A stretch of DNA of 64,000 nucleotides from NCBI GenBank assembly GCA_963662175.1, contig OY759215.1:12885079-12949078 (forward strand), written 5' to 3'. Origin of the DNA: Aradus depressus. Its lineage: Eukaryota > Arthropoda > Insecta > Hemiptera > Aradidae. The translations under genes were made by a program, and so were the position numbers. Within the stretch, counting starts at the first letter, position 1. Each line of letters opens with the position of its first letter. The notes beneath the pieces are model-generated. The model was not told where the DNA came from, did not search any database, and saw only the letters and a program-made list of their open reading frames with translations. Below are positions 12,626-23,604 of this stretch, piece after piece.

Positions 12626-13842
12626 TTCATTTTTCAACTTTCCACTACTAAATGCATTCTGACAATGAGTGCTTCTGGGCGGCACTCATTATAATTAAAC
12701 TTACAGTTAATACTGAGTAATTAGTTGATATTTTTTTTAGGAAAAACATGAAAATTGATGCCGTGTCGAAGGATATTTTTTAACAGGAGAGCTGCACTGG
12801 GCCGCTTGATGACAGTATCACTTAAGGACTCTTTCAGGGGGCTCCAATCAGAAGAGGGTAAGGTTTCAGGAGAAAATAACTCAAATTAATAGCCTCATTA
12901 GTGAATAATATCTTCCTTAAAGATATTCTACATCTTAATAATTATATATTTTTATTTTTTATTAGAGAGAGAACCAACATTTTCTTTCTATCTTTTTTGA
13001 TAAAGCGGCATTGAAGAGTTCAGGTTACAAATTAAACACCAGCACTCAGAATCATTCTCCGGTCTGAGAGAGATGGGGTCGGAGGCTGATTTTTTATACA
13101 TATTTTTTTTCTTTTTTAAGCTTTTTGAAGAGGGAATATAAAAAAAAAAGTGAAATGGGGAGCCAAAGCTATGAGAGGGGAGGAGTATTTAGGGAATGTA
13201 TAAATACAGAGGGTCTGGTATTAGCATTCTATTAGCATTGAAGGGAGGCGGAACGGAGGGAGGCAGAACCGAGGGAGGCCGGAGCGATGTGGGCCCCGAC
13301 CCGACTAACACACAAAGCACTTCCAGGTGAAGATCTTGAGGAATTTATATCGTTCTTTAGTAGGCGGGAGAAGTCTTTTGAAAAATGCATTTATACATGG
13401 CTTCACAGTAGGTAAGAGGAAAGGGCTTGTTTATGAGGGGATTATCAGGGTGCTTCCAGTTCAAGTTCCTCTCTGGGAGGGAGATCATCAAAGGACGTCT
13501 CCATGTTCATTGTCACATCCTCCAGTCTCCTGTCTTCTGCCCCAACAGTAAAGAGACATTTTACAACAAGACAGATCTGTAATATTTCAAGGTGAAAGTT
13601 AGGGATTTTTTTTTTTTTTTTTTTTTCCATGTCATTCTTTTTATGGAATTAACTTTTTTATTTTTTCTGCTAGGATGAACGGCGTTCGGGAGTTTGCTGC
13701 CTCAATCTAAGCCTTCCAAAGAAGATAATCCACATATGTACTCGGTGCGTATCAAATGTAATAAAAGAGATAAAGGTAATCGTCATGGGTTTTTTGAACT
13801 TGGGATGAGGCGAAGAAATAAAATTCGTTTTATGAACTAGGA
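12626..13842. other. Non-coding stretch with GC-richer patch and TATA-like box
   Basis: A TATAAATA box lies at 13199-13206, followed by repeated GGAGGGAGGC-type purine-rich units at 13240-13290. This could be a core promoter, but no convincing coding exon follows. Open frames at 13327-13630 overlap on opposite strands and are not supported. Confidence 0.3.
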
Positions 13843-13857
13843 ATAACTTGAAGAGGT

Positions 13858-14201
13858 TAGGTTAGGTTTTATGACTCATGCCGGGGCTTTACCTACGAGG
13901 TCATATCGCCTACTGCCAGAGCGCTCTTTCGTCACTCTGGTGGACATGAGTCCGACTCTATTGTGGGGGTCCTAAATTTTGCCTACCCTAAATTTTTATT
14001 CACCTAGGTTAGGGGTCTTTAACGAGTACTTGACATCGTATAGGCTCGGGATCATCGCTTAACGTCCCATCCGAAGGACGGCGTGCTTAAGTTTATTTTA
14101 CCTTCCAGATAAAATAAACTAGGGGCCTCGGTTGGGTTTCGAATCCACGATCTTGAGCTCAAAAGACAAACATGCATACTACTGAGCTACCGGCGCCCTC
14201 G
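13858..14201 (-). mobile_element. SINE-1, full-length copy with 15-bp TSD
   Basis: Full-length, 344 bp. On the minus strand: head GGGCGCCGGTAGCTCAGTAG, a tRNA-like segment, box B-like GATTCGAAACC, then the body (CACGCCGTCCTTCGGATGG, GGTACTCG/TTAAAGA region, GGACCCCCACA region, CAGAGTGACGAAAGAGCGCT) and the end CATGAGTCATAAAACCTAACCTA. It is flanked by the perfect duplication ATAACTTGAAGAGGT at 13843-13857 and 14202-14216. The 3' tail is about two CCTAA units, the arthropod telomere sequence. The TSD shows a genuine retroposed insertion. Confidence 0.93.
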
Positions 14202-14216
14202 ATAACTTGAAGAGGT

Positions 14217-15516
14217 AGATGAGTTGATCCAAGTAACCATGCTAACATAGTTTTATTATTACAAATTAATTTTTAAATATTTGTATTAAAAAAAAAAGTA
14301 TATACTTATTTGCAAGTGAATAAAAAGAATAATGACTTAAAAAAAAAAAAAAAAAAAAAGTATTTATTTTGGCCTAGAACAGGTGAAGTTGGAGGTATAC
14401 ACTAAACAGTTTTTTAGCCAGTGTGTAATAGTTACAGGATTAGCGTTTTAAATGTCATAGTCGGGTGCCCGCAAAATAAAAAGGCTGGATGGATTTTTTA
14501 TAATTAATTAAATATAACCGTAACAGTTGTGCATATATAGTTTTTTTTTTTTCCAATGCATTGTCTGGTGTGGTCATTATCCAAAATAGGATTAGCGGTA
14601 GCGACAGAAAAGTATGGTGAGAATTGTCGGACACTCTCGTGTGGTAGTGTCTTGTCTAGGGAGGAGAGGTCCTTGGATGGTAGGTAAAGGTGGCAGCTTG
14701 GACATTTATTTTATTTATTTAAAAATATTCAAGCAGAATTTATTTGATAGCAAATTTCAAGTTAAACAATATTATATTGAGACAAAATAGGAGGGAAGAT
14801 TTAGCTGACTTACCCTGTATGGTAGTTGTAGAGACCACTTAAGATATGATAATGTTCCAAATGTTGGCGCCTCGTTATATATACTCGTATAGACCTTGGT
14901 CCCCACCGAAAGCTCCAGTCAGGGTGAGACACCCCTCCTCCACTTTTCATGACATTACCCATCCATCCATTCCTAAAACTGTCTCTTAATGGACTCTTGT
15001 TCTCCTTCCCATTCCATTCTTACTTAGGCCATTCTACCTACTCTAAATGTTGAATCTTTAAATAAATATTTACCATCTCCTTTCAGATAATCTACCATGC
15101 AAATGAGTATTATGTTGCTAGCTTTAAGCCTATAAGACAATTTGCCTAATCTGATGTTTAATCTTTTGTATTCTATCCATTAGTCATCATCCCGTTAATA
15201 AAAGGTTTGATAGAGAATAATGTCTAATTGCAATCAAGCCCTGATAATCCGGATTAGTAAGAGACTTGAACAAAATAAATGTAAACAATAATGAATTATT
15301 TAATTGTATATAGTTAACTATTTCTTGACAAGCATCTACTTGTAAAAAATTTACATTTCTTCAAAGTGCATTAAAGAGAAAAATATGCTCTATTATTATT
15401 TATTAAGTTTACTATGATAATAATCATTTTTTTATAATAAAATATTGATCAGTTTAAATATTATTTACAGCAGATCGAATATTTGTTTTAGTATTTTTAT
15501 TTATTTTTTTAATTCC
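14217..15516. other. AT-rich stretch, nothing supported
   Basis: Poly-A/T runs and low-complexity DNA. No open frame above noise and no repeat family recognised. Confidence 0.4.
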
Positions 15517-16108
15517 AGTATACGAAGTTAAGGGGAAGTTATGTAATCGGTCAAAAATTCGATACGGGGTTTTCAACTGAATTTCAAGTTTTCCGACCTC
15601 CAGATTTCAAATATGAATAAAAAAAAAGTCGTGTCTGTATCTGTGTCTGTTATCGATAACTCCCGATTGAATGAATGTATCGACATGAAATTTTGTGTGA
15701 ATCCAGTTCCCTCTAACGTCGACACCTATTGATTTTCAGCCAAATCGACCAAAGGAGGGATTAGGGGGGACGCTTGACACATAAACTCTAATAGCTGCTG
15801 ATAGAAAACAATGTATAGACACGAAATTTTATATGTGTGACCTGGACCTTATAAGGGCGACACTTCTTATTTGCAGCGGAATCGGCAGAAGGGAAGGGGT
15901 TGAGGAGAGGGGGCTCAATTCGAAAAGCCTAACTACCCTTACTGCCTATGTAATGCATTTATTGACACAAAATTTAGTATGAGAATGTAGGAGCCCATAT
16001 GTAAGTCATCATTGAATATTAACGCAAATGGTCGATTTTGGAGGGGGGGCGAAAAGTTAATTGATTAATTCGTTCTGGGGAAGTATATTGCCGGTGAATC
16101 ACCGACGG
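15517..16108 (+). repeat. Family A interspersed repeat, near full length
   Basis: The reference copy for family A, about 590 bp. The left end is TATACGAAGTTAAGGGGAAG, then TTATGTAATCGG, then a CTGTRTCTGTGTCTG microsatellite-like block. Three successive modules follow, each with GAATGTATCGACAYGAAATTT, a GGCGACACYTATT motif, a TTTCAGCSRAATCG motif and a purine-rich GGGATTAGGGGGG block. The right end is TTAATTGATTAATTCGTTCTG, GGGAAGTATATTGCCGG, then the near-palindrome CGGTGAATCACCG and a T run. There is no coding capacity and no terminal inverted repeat. Confidence 0.85.
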
Positions 16109-16149
16109 ACTTTTTTTATTTGCAATATGTATACATTATAAGCAAATAT

Positions 16150-16206
16150 GTGATGACAATAGAAAAAAAAATATCGAAGTACAATAGAAAAAAAAATATC
16201 GAAGTC
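16150..16206. repeat. Short tandem duplication (about 25 bp, two copies)
   Basis: CAATAGAAAAAAAAATATCG occurs twice in succession, each followed by AAGT. Minor slippage duplication. Confidence 0.8.
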
Positions 16207-16251
16207 AAAAATAACAGCGCTGACAATCCCTCGAAAGTTAATTTTCATCAT

Positions 16252-16540
16252 TCAGTATCCACAGAGAAACGATCGCGAGGCCATCTCCTGTTGAAACAAC
16301 GAGGAGGATTATCAGGATGAGAATGATAGAATAGGACTTGTGTCAGAGGATTTGAATGAGAAGAAAGGTTTCTTCGTGGAAGGTTTGAAATCGCGATAGG
16401 ATTGGTTCATTGATAGTGGGAATATTGAGATCTCTATGTAGGACTTTGTTGGTGATATAGAATGGAGATTGATAATTCTTCAGAGGAGTATGGACTGGAA
16501 TTCTTGGATACGATTGATGTAGGATTGTTGTACCCCTAAG
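16252..16540 (-). pseudogene. Jockey-like non-LTR RT C-terminal tail
   Basis: Minus-strand frames read INRIQEFQSILL, then after a frameshift SPFYITNKVLHRDLNIPTIN, then a further shift to HSHPDNPPRCFNRRWPRDRF and a stop at 16252-16254. This order (IQ..Q, PFYITN..LH.DLNIP, HPN, RRWPRD) matches the C-terminal tail of jockey-clade RTs, as at 8.4 and 45.0 kb. Only the last about 95 residues remain and two frameshifts break them. The plus-strand open frame at 16120-16320 is its shadow. Confidence 0.8.
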
Positions 16541-16649
16541 TTCAAGTTCTTACGGACGTATAATGGTCTGGTAAATCAGTTTGTTATTTATTGTTTTAAT
16601 ATTTATATTTTGTGTGTTTAGCTATCTTTCGAAGTTTTTTTGGGACTAA

Positions 16650-17047
16650 ACCAGGCTTAACCATCTACACAAGTGTCTTGCTTGGAGGACTGCTACCTTG
16701 GAAGCCTTGTTCCAGTGGACAGAGCAAGCCAGGAGTCGACCTGATGTAGCGTCATTGGCAGTAATGAAACTGAAGTCAGTCTGGGCTTTCATCCTTTCCA
16801 ACTTTATCAGGCTTGGACCATATAGTTGTGATTTTGGGCAGTTGATCTCTTACTTAGTATTCTGACATTGTGTTCGCCACCCCGTGGATGCAGGTTTTAT
16901 TTTAATTAACTGTCGCCATGGATGGTAAAGCATTTGAGTTATCTCTCACAATAGGGGCGGGCACCTTCAGTGTGTACTGTTTATTGTATAACGTAATTTC
17001 AGAGCTGTACCTCCTCGGGGGAGTTACAAATAAATATATAAAAAAAA
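16650..17047 (+). mobile_element. LINE-like 3' end: open frame plus 3' UTR and poly(A)
   Basis: An uninterrupted frame of 71 codons (16650-16865) begins after a stop without an obvious start, as expected for the tail of a longer protein. It includes QWTEQARSRPDVASLAVMKL. It is followed by about 180 bp of untranslated DNA with a CCTCCTCGGGGGAG hairpin near 17010-17023, AATAAATAT, and a terminal A run ending at 17047. I do not recognise the protein. The architecture suggests a 5'-truncated retrotransposon or processed transcript. Confidence 0.45.
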
Positions 17048-18100
17048 GGGAACAGCTTTTGATATCAGATGCAGTGAGAGAGGAGAGGTAAGAAGCCCTT
17101 GTTATTATGTTTTCTGATTTATTCAGAAGAGTCTAGTTACGGAGTCAGTGGCTCCCGATGGTTCCCCAGGTCTCTGGGGGTCTGCCTCCCGGGGAATGGA
17201 AATGTCAAGACACTTCCCGATTTAGGAGGACAATCCCCCACTCTACTTAGCCCCACTCTTCTCCTTTAAAAAAAAAAAAAAAAATACTATTTTCCGGGAG
17301 AAGCTCAAGAGGAAGGGGGCACATCGGCGAGTTTATAGTAGAGGGGGCTCATGGTCCCGAGGGACACGGGAACGACGCTTCTCTCCGGAGCTGGTTCAGT
17401 GCAAGCAACCGAGTCGGATCTATTTTATTGAAATTAAAATGCTCCCTTTTTTTCAAGCGGTTTTAAATAGAAGTAGGGAGTGCTGTATTTGATGTTGTTC
17501 AAATTTCTTACATCTTAAGTAAGTACGCACTAGTCTGTTGAAGTACCTTATATTCCCGCTGACGAAATTCTTCCCTATTTAAATAATAACTGTTATAAAC
17601 GTAGAAGAATTTTGTTAACGAGGATAGAGGCGAGACGAGATGAGTATGTAGAATAGAGACAGCGTCAGCGTGTTTTCAATATGGAGCATCAAATCTAGAG
17701 TAACCAGTGGAAGAGTATAACAAAATGTGAGTTCTGCCTTTTTTTGAGGGCTATGCCCCTTGGCCTGTTGAAATGGTGTTTGTTTGTTTGTGGGGTTGTT
17801 CCAAGATCACTCCAAACGGCAAATCGGATTTTCATGAAATTAAACATGTAGCATTTTTATACGCCCGATTGAAATATAGTCTATATGGCGTCATAAAATA
17901 AAATTAGTACTAGTTCTTTAACGATTGACTTTTTGAGGTTAATTTGTAGATCCAAAATTAAAGTAAATCAAATTTTGTGGGGGAGTGATGTAAGCTCTCA
18001 GAAGCCTAAGCATTAGTTTTCATACCAAATTAGAAAAACATCATTCCCTCTTTTCTGAATTTGAATATCGACATGCCTCAGTTCTACATAAATCTCTAAA
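17048..18100. other. Mixed non-coding stretch
   Basis: A GC-richer purine patch at 17130-17410 includes CTCTGGGGGTCTGCCTCCCGG but no protein-like frame. At 17740-18060 is AT-rich DNA with the motif ATAGTCTATATGGC, whose reverse complement recurs at 36110-36270, suggesting another dispersed repeat. Confidence 0.35.
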
Positions 18101-18114
18101 TATTGCAGTAAGTA

Positions 18115-18689
18115 GAGGACGCCGGTAGCTCAAGGTCGCGGGTTCGAAATCCGGCCGAGGCCCTTAGGTTTTTTTTATCTGGGGGGTGAAAAAACGTTGA
18201 GCATGCCCCCCGACGGTCCCGAGCCTGTACAATGTCAGGTACTGGTTGGAGACTCCTAACCTAGGTGAATACAAATTTAGGGTATCCAACATTTAGAACT
18301 CCCTTTAGAGTCAGGCTCTTGTTCACCAGAGCCTTTTGGATGGGACGTTAAGCGACGGTCCCGAGCCTGTACAATGTCAGGTACTGGTTGGAGACTCCTA
18401 ACCTAGGTGAATACAAATTTAGAGTATCCAACATTTAGAACTCCCTTTAGAGCCAGGCTCTTGTTCACCAGAGCCTTTTGGATGGGACGTTAAGCGACGG
18501 TCCCGAGCCTGTACAATGTCAGGTACTGGTTGGAGACTCCTAACCTAGGTGAATACAAATTTAGGGTATCCAACATTTAGAACTCTCTTTAGAGTCAGGC
18601 TCTTGTTCACCAGAGCAACGAAAGAGCGCTCTGGTAGTAGGCGGTATGATCTCGAAGTTGAAGCTCGGGCATGAGTCAGGATAGCTATT
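18115..18689 (+). mobile_element. SINE-1 with internal 142-bp unit triplicated, 14-bp TSD
   Basis: Head GACGCCGGTAGCTCAAGG, with about 28 nt of the D-arm/anticodon region deleted; box B GGTTCGAAATCC is present. The body segment starting CGACGGTCCCGAGCCTG occurs at 18211, 18353 and 18495, an exact 142-bp period with few substitutions. The usual 3' end follows (GAGCGCTCTGGTAGTAGGCG ... CATGAGTCAGG). The whole is flanked by TATTGCAGTAAGTA at 18101-18114 and 18690-18703. The TSD encloses all three units, so amplification occurred before or after insertion without disturbing the flanks. Confidence 0.92.
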
Positions 18690-18703
18690 TATTGCAGTAA
18701 GTA

Positions 18704-19892
18704 ATAAAGTCATTATGGGTAAGATACTATAAGATGGATTCTCAAACCTGGAAAGTGTTGGATTTCTTCATTCCACCTTCTTCCCTTTCTTAAGACCCTT
18801 TCGAGACGAAAGTGCATGGAAGGAAGGATATTTTCTTGACTGATGTTTCTTGTATATTATATTTTTGTATTTGAATTCTTGCTTGCACTCTGCATTGGAA
18901 ACACCTTATTGGATCACTCAGAAGTAACATCCTCTTTTGTTCCTTATATCTTGTTCAGGAGAACCCTTAAGGTGTGAAGTTCTTTGAAAAAGTAAAGCCA
19001 GCGTTTTTCTTTCTTCTTTTTTTCTTTACAAATTTTTTGTTGTTTCAGGGACATTGCCAAAGCGAAGTAGGTTTACCAGTAGTTTGCCTGAGGCTCAGTG
19101 GAGAGTTGGGTCCAATCAGAGGAGCCTTTGTCCCAGAATTGACCGTCCTGTCCTGTCCTGTCCCAGACAAACCCCATCACTTCCACTTCACTTGGCCTTT
19201 CCCACTTCACCCCCGGAGGGCTCTTTCTTCTTCTTCTTCTTCTTCGCTAACCACTACTTCCTTTCGTTGATTCACCTAGTAGGTACACAGAACTACAGAG
19301 AACTGTCATCAGATCACACATTAAAGGGATCCGTTGAGGAACTTCTCATTGATATATTAATGTAAATTTAATAAATGTAGAGTTCTACAAATGAGTTACT
19401 GCCTACTCTACTCTTCTCCGACAACTTTAAAGTTTTGAATTAGTTTTCACATCAGAAATATTGACTAGAAAATAAAAATGATCAGAAGTTAATTCATAAA
19501 TAAAATTATACATGAAGAATAATTAGAAAATGGACAAAAAACAAACAATAAAAGATCATTAATTACCAACCATGTACATCAGAACTTGAATGTAAGGAAA
19601 CAAATATTAACACTATATTGTCCATATAATTGAAATTGTTCAATAATTTGTAAAATTACTCTCATTTTCAAAGAATCTGAATACTGAATAGAAAGGTTAC
19701 AGATCCAGAGACCTGAAGTTCCATTCTCGTTCTAATTATGACCTGGTATTATATTGAGTGGAGGGGATTATGAAGGGTGTTGTTATTTTTATTAAAATCA
19801 GCTTCCTTCTGTTGAGTTTAATAAAAAAAAAGAAAGAATCGTCCTAAAATTAATTAGTTATGGCATTTTTGAGAGAAGAAAGATAATTTTCT
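18704..19892. other. Non-coding stretch, nothing supported
   Basis: A pyrimidine-rich TTCTTC microsatellite lies at 19226-19246 and a TCCTG repeat at 19146-19165. Two overlapping plus-strand open frames at 18974-19365 are low-complexity and rejected as genes. Confidence 0.4.
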
Positions 19893-19946
19893 ATCAGTCA
19901 AAAATTCGATGCGGAGTTTCAACGGAATTTCATATACCACATATTA
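19893..19946 (+). repeat. Family A left-end fragment
   Basis: Matches the left part of family A: CAGTCAAAAATTCGATGCGG followed by AGTTTCAACGGAATTTCATA. The rest of the element is absent. Confidence 0.7.
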
Positions 19947-20235
19947 TTTTATGTGATGAACATTAATATTTAAAATTTCCCCGTTCAAAGGAAGTGTCAT
20001 ATGCGTTTTGAAGATAGCTCGTAACCGATTTATTTTTTCTGACATGTGATAATATTTATTTTTTTCCAGAATGATTGATTCTTTGGAAAGTGTTCGTTGA
20101 CTTCTGACGAATCTCTCTTTTAAATCTCAGAAAGGATCACCCCGAGGGGATCTACTATGGCTAGTAAGGGGACATGAAACTCTAAATACAGGTATATGTA
20201 TATGAATGGAATGGTATATTTAATTTATTTAATAC

Positions 20236-20520
20236 TTTCTTATACTTTTATAGAAGTATTGCAATCGTGCATTAATCCGAAATCGAGTTTTCTACGAAAA
20301 TCCACGTTTCAATGCCGCCTGAATACTTTTTGACCATTTCGGAATTCAGAAACTCTCTAAAAATTCATCAAAAATTCTCTAATTCAGAAATGATTACATC
20401 AATGAACTTGAAATTATTGATAGGCACATTTTATATGAAACACGATTTTTGGAAGACCGAAAGGTTTACATAAAAAAATTCCACAAACCGTCTAAAAATG
20501 ACATCTTGAAAGAAATTTTT
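20236..20520 (+). repeat. Family B interspersed repeat, partial
   Basis: Starts CTTTCTTATACTT, then TATTGCAATCGTGC and GAAATCGAG, the same opening as the copy at 21.83 kb. It ends near TTAGACGTTTGCTTGATATG. Non-coding. Confidence 0.65.
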
Positions 20521-20529
20521 TTAGACGTT

Positions 20530-20965
20530 TGCTTGATATGCGAAAACAATTAGTCCTTTCGTAATATTAGTCCTTATAAGATCCTTATTAAATTTCCAAC
20601 TATCAATATCCCCTCGAATTTGAGGGCATTTTGATAAGACCAATACGAAAAATGTTATAGCGCTCCAAAGAATGTACCTTTTTATTGTTATAACTAAAAA
20701 ACGTTTGTAACAATGAACTTGAAATTTCACAAGAATATGTAACATGTGCTAACTTAGTTCTGATGAGATTTAGGCCATTATCAGAAGAAGATTAAGATTA
20801 CTTTACTTCGGGGCCGAAGTATATTTTACAAAATAGCGCTTATAGTTATGACTTAATCAAAAATCTCTTCAAATAAAAGTTGTTGAAATTTTTCGAAGAC
20901 TCCAAATTACCGAAAACCGTCCTTAAACGAAATCTTTCATTTTTATTTTTTTTAGAACGATTGAT
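20530..20965 (+). repeat. Family B interspersed repeat, second copy in tandem orientation
   Basis: Shares with the 21.83 kb copy the motifs AATGAACTTGAAATTTCACA, CATGTGCTAACTTAGTTCTG, ACTTTACTTCGG, ACATTTTACAAAATA-like and CCGAAAACCGT. It directly follows another partial copy. Confidence 0.65.
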
Positions 20966-21831
20966 CCTGTGTTCGCTGATCAAAATGTTTGACAAGTCTC
21001 TCTTCTCAAATCTCATGGAGGATCATCCTGTGGGGAGCTATGGCGTTATGAATCAATCAAGAAAGGAATTTGAAACTCTACAGAATATTATCTGTATATG
21101 AATTGAATGGTATATTTTATTTATTTATTATTTTTAAATGTGATTCATTCGCTAATTATATATATTTTTGTACAGGTACAAATATAAAAAATTAAAATTA
21201 CTAAGGGTTTCATGACTGCTGCTTTTCAATAATTGAAAAGCCATAATTATTATGGTAAATAAGTGATGACGGCTTGCCTACCCTATGGGTTGCTGGAGTT
21301 TAATGGTCGAGTGCACTGCATTCAACTTGTTTTCCTTTCCTATTCTGGAGTTTGAAAAATCTTTTTTTACTCCATTCTCTGGTTAAAGTTTTCCCCTTCT
21401 CTGGAAAAAGGAAAACTCATACGGGCTGCTTTAGTGCATGTACATGAATAAGGACTGAAAACAAAATATTGCATTAACTAAGAGTACTAGTATTGAGAAC
21501 TTATTCAATGAAAAGAGAATATAAAATTAGGAATTCAGTTCAGGTAGTTATCAGGGTATCCAGTGCTCTGCTTGTATTGACGGTTTCTCAAGAGGTACTT
21601 ACTTCTCGCTTTAAGTGGCTATATTCCACACAATGGGTTTACCGTCTACCGTTTAAGTGTCACTAGATGTAGATTCAACTTTTAATTTAATTTCCTTCGA
21701 AAATATTTGCTATAAACACCCAGAATGTCTGTGTGTTATTTAACCTAAATATTGACAAGGTCCATCTGATATAAGTGTCATTTTCAGATAGGTTTACACT
21801 TAAAGATTTGTTTTTAATTTATGTATATATT
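20966..21831. other. AT-rich stretch, nothing supported
   Basis: No recognisable repeat or protein-like frame. The plus-strand open frame 20880-21101 begins in family B and is rejected. Confidence 0.4.
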
Positions 21832-22300
21832 TTGTACTTTCTTATACTTAAGGATGTATTGTAATCGTGCGAAAATCTGAGATCGAGTTATAAACGGATT
21901 TTAACTTTTCGTGGTTCTCGCGATGATGTCTTCCTATGTGTGTGTACATGATTGAAATTGTGAGCGCTCTAACGCATGAACGATTGTAGCTATGAACTTG
22001 AAATTTGGATTGAAGAAGTCACATGTGGTAATTTAGATCTGATTATAAGACCACTTTACTTCGGATCTAGAGTACATTTTACAAAATACTGCTTATATAT
22101 TAACTTAATGAAATATCTTTTCAAATAAATAAATAAAAAATAAAAATTGTTGAGAAAACTCAAGACACACTTTATACGAATGCATAATACTTTTTTCGAA
22201 GGTCGGTTTGCGAGATACAAGCCGAAAACCGTTTTGAAACCCATTTATTTTAAACGTTTGCTTGAGTTACGTAAAAACTTGGTTCTTACCAAAAGTGTTC
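21832..22300 (+). repeat. Family B interspersed repeat, best copy
   Basis: About 470 bp. Order of motifs: CTTTCTTATACTTAAGGATG, TATTGTAATCGTGCGAAAA, TTGTGAGCGCTCTAACGCAT, CTTGAAATTTGG, CCACTTTACTTCGG, TTGTTGAGAAAACTC, GGTCGGTTTGCGAGATACAA, CCGAAAACCGTTTTGAAAC. The 41.9 kb copy has the same order in reverse complement. No open frame, no obvious inverted ends. Class unknown. Confidence 0.75.
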
Positions 22301-22363
22301 GTTATTAAATTTCTAATCGCTAATGTGACCTGAAATTTTAGATGGGACCAATAAGACTAAAGT

Positions 22364-22440
22364 TATCAAGTACTTGTTAAAGACCTCTGCCCTATCTAAA
22401 CCTGAGCCGACAAAATTTAGGACTCCCACAGTGGAACCAA
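22364..22440 (+). mobile_element. SINE-1 body fragment
   Basis: Matches the middle of SINE-1: CAAGTACTTGTTAAAGACC, then CCTCTGCCCTA, then ACAAAATTTAGGACTCCCAC AG. Both ends are missing. Confidence 0.7.
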
Positions 22441-22811
22441 CAGGAAAAGAATGAAAGTATTTAATGCTGAAGTCCCTAGGTGTCCCATAGCATGCCACCC
22501 AGTACTTCAGTCGCTCTCTGAAGTACTTAGTGCAATGAATCAAAGTAATAAAGTGTAACAAAATATCTCCTTGATCTTGGTGCCGTTCATCTTGGAAATC
22601 ATGTTTGTGATGTTTAAGAAACTTCTGTTTCAATAGTTCCAAAAAATCAATGATGTTTTAAATTGTATAGTTACTGAGGATGGACTGCCCAAAACGTCTA
22701 TATAGAAAAAATAAGTTTTAAATAAAGTGTGAGAAAAAAAGCTGCGAACGAATCCAGTTTTTTAAAATAATTTATGGTTTCCAGATTAATTTTGTGAAGC
22801 TCCATTCTAGG

Positions 22812-23604
22812 AATAGATAATTAAAAATACACAATTTTTTTGTCAAACTTCACTATATTCTTAAATACTCGACTAGTTTCGTCGTGTTAAGGCATTATGA
22901 AGAGTCACTTACAAACTGACAGAATTGGTTGACAGGATAGAAGGTACAGTTATGGAGAGGGGGTTTAGGTAGTGACGGGGAATCCCTATACATTCTAATC
23001 AACAGATATTTACAAGATGATAATAAATATAATAAGAAGAAATATAATAAAGTGACGGTACAATAAAAGTGAATTTACTGGAAGCGGTAGAAATAAATAA
23101 ACTGAACAAAAATAATGATATTGTAATGCTAAATGAACAAATAGAACTGAACCATTCCCCTCTTCTTAATTTAATTATCAAGTAGCTAATAGTCTGATGA
23201 TTGTGGAAAGGTTTTACCAACCAACTCACATTTAGAGAATACTATAATTTTCATTTGTTTTTATCTCCTTTAAATTCTATTTTACATTTATATAATTCAA
23301 GAGTTCTACCTATATAAATACCAACACTTTTACTGTTACCTTCACTTTATTATATTTCTTCTTATTATTATATTTATTATGATCTTGTAAATATCTGTTT
23401 TATTAGAATGTATAGGGTAACAAGAACAAGGGATTCCCCGTTGCTACCTAAACCCCCCTCCATAACTGTGTACCTTCTACTCCGTCAACCAATCCTGTCA
23501 GTTTGTAAGTGACTCTTCATAATGCCTTAACACGGCGAAACTAGTCGAGTATTTAAGAATATATTGAAGTTTGACGAACAAATTGTGTATTTTTAATTAG
23601 CTAT
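22812..23604. repeat. Large inverted repeat, about 250-bp arms, Penelope-like (H2)
   Basis: The left arm 22812-23061 and right arm 23336-23604 are reverse complements with few differences, outer ends AATAGATAATTAAAAATACA and its complement, separated by about 270 bp. Each arm carries a hammerhead-like block: in the right arm GCC (23524-23526) and GGC (23534-23536) flank a 7-nt loop, then GAAA (23537-23540), then the palindrome ACTAGT (23540-23545) and C. The CUGANGA half is degenerate (TTCATAA), in both arms. Probably a fold-back Penelope-type element. Confidence 0.7.

Noticed and set aside
16120..16320. 66-codon plus-strand gene
   Set aside because: Shadow of the minus-strand RT tail and a family A end.
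18974..19365. Two overlapping plus-strand genes
   Set aside because: Low-complexity TTC and TCCTG repeats; overlapping frames, no motif.
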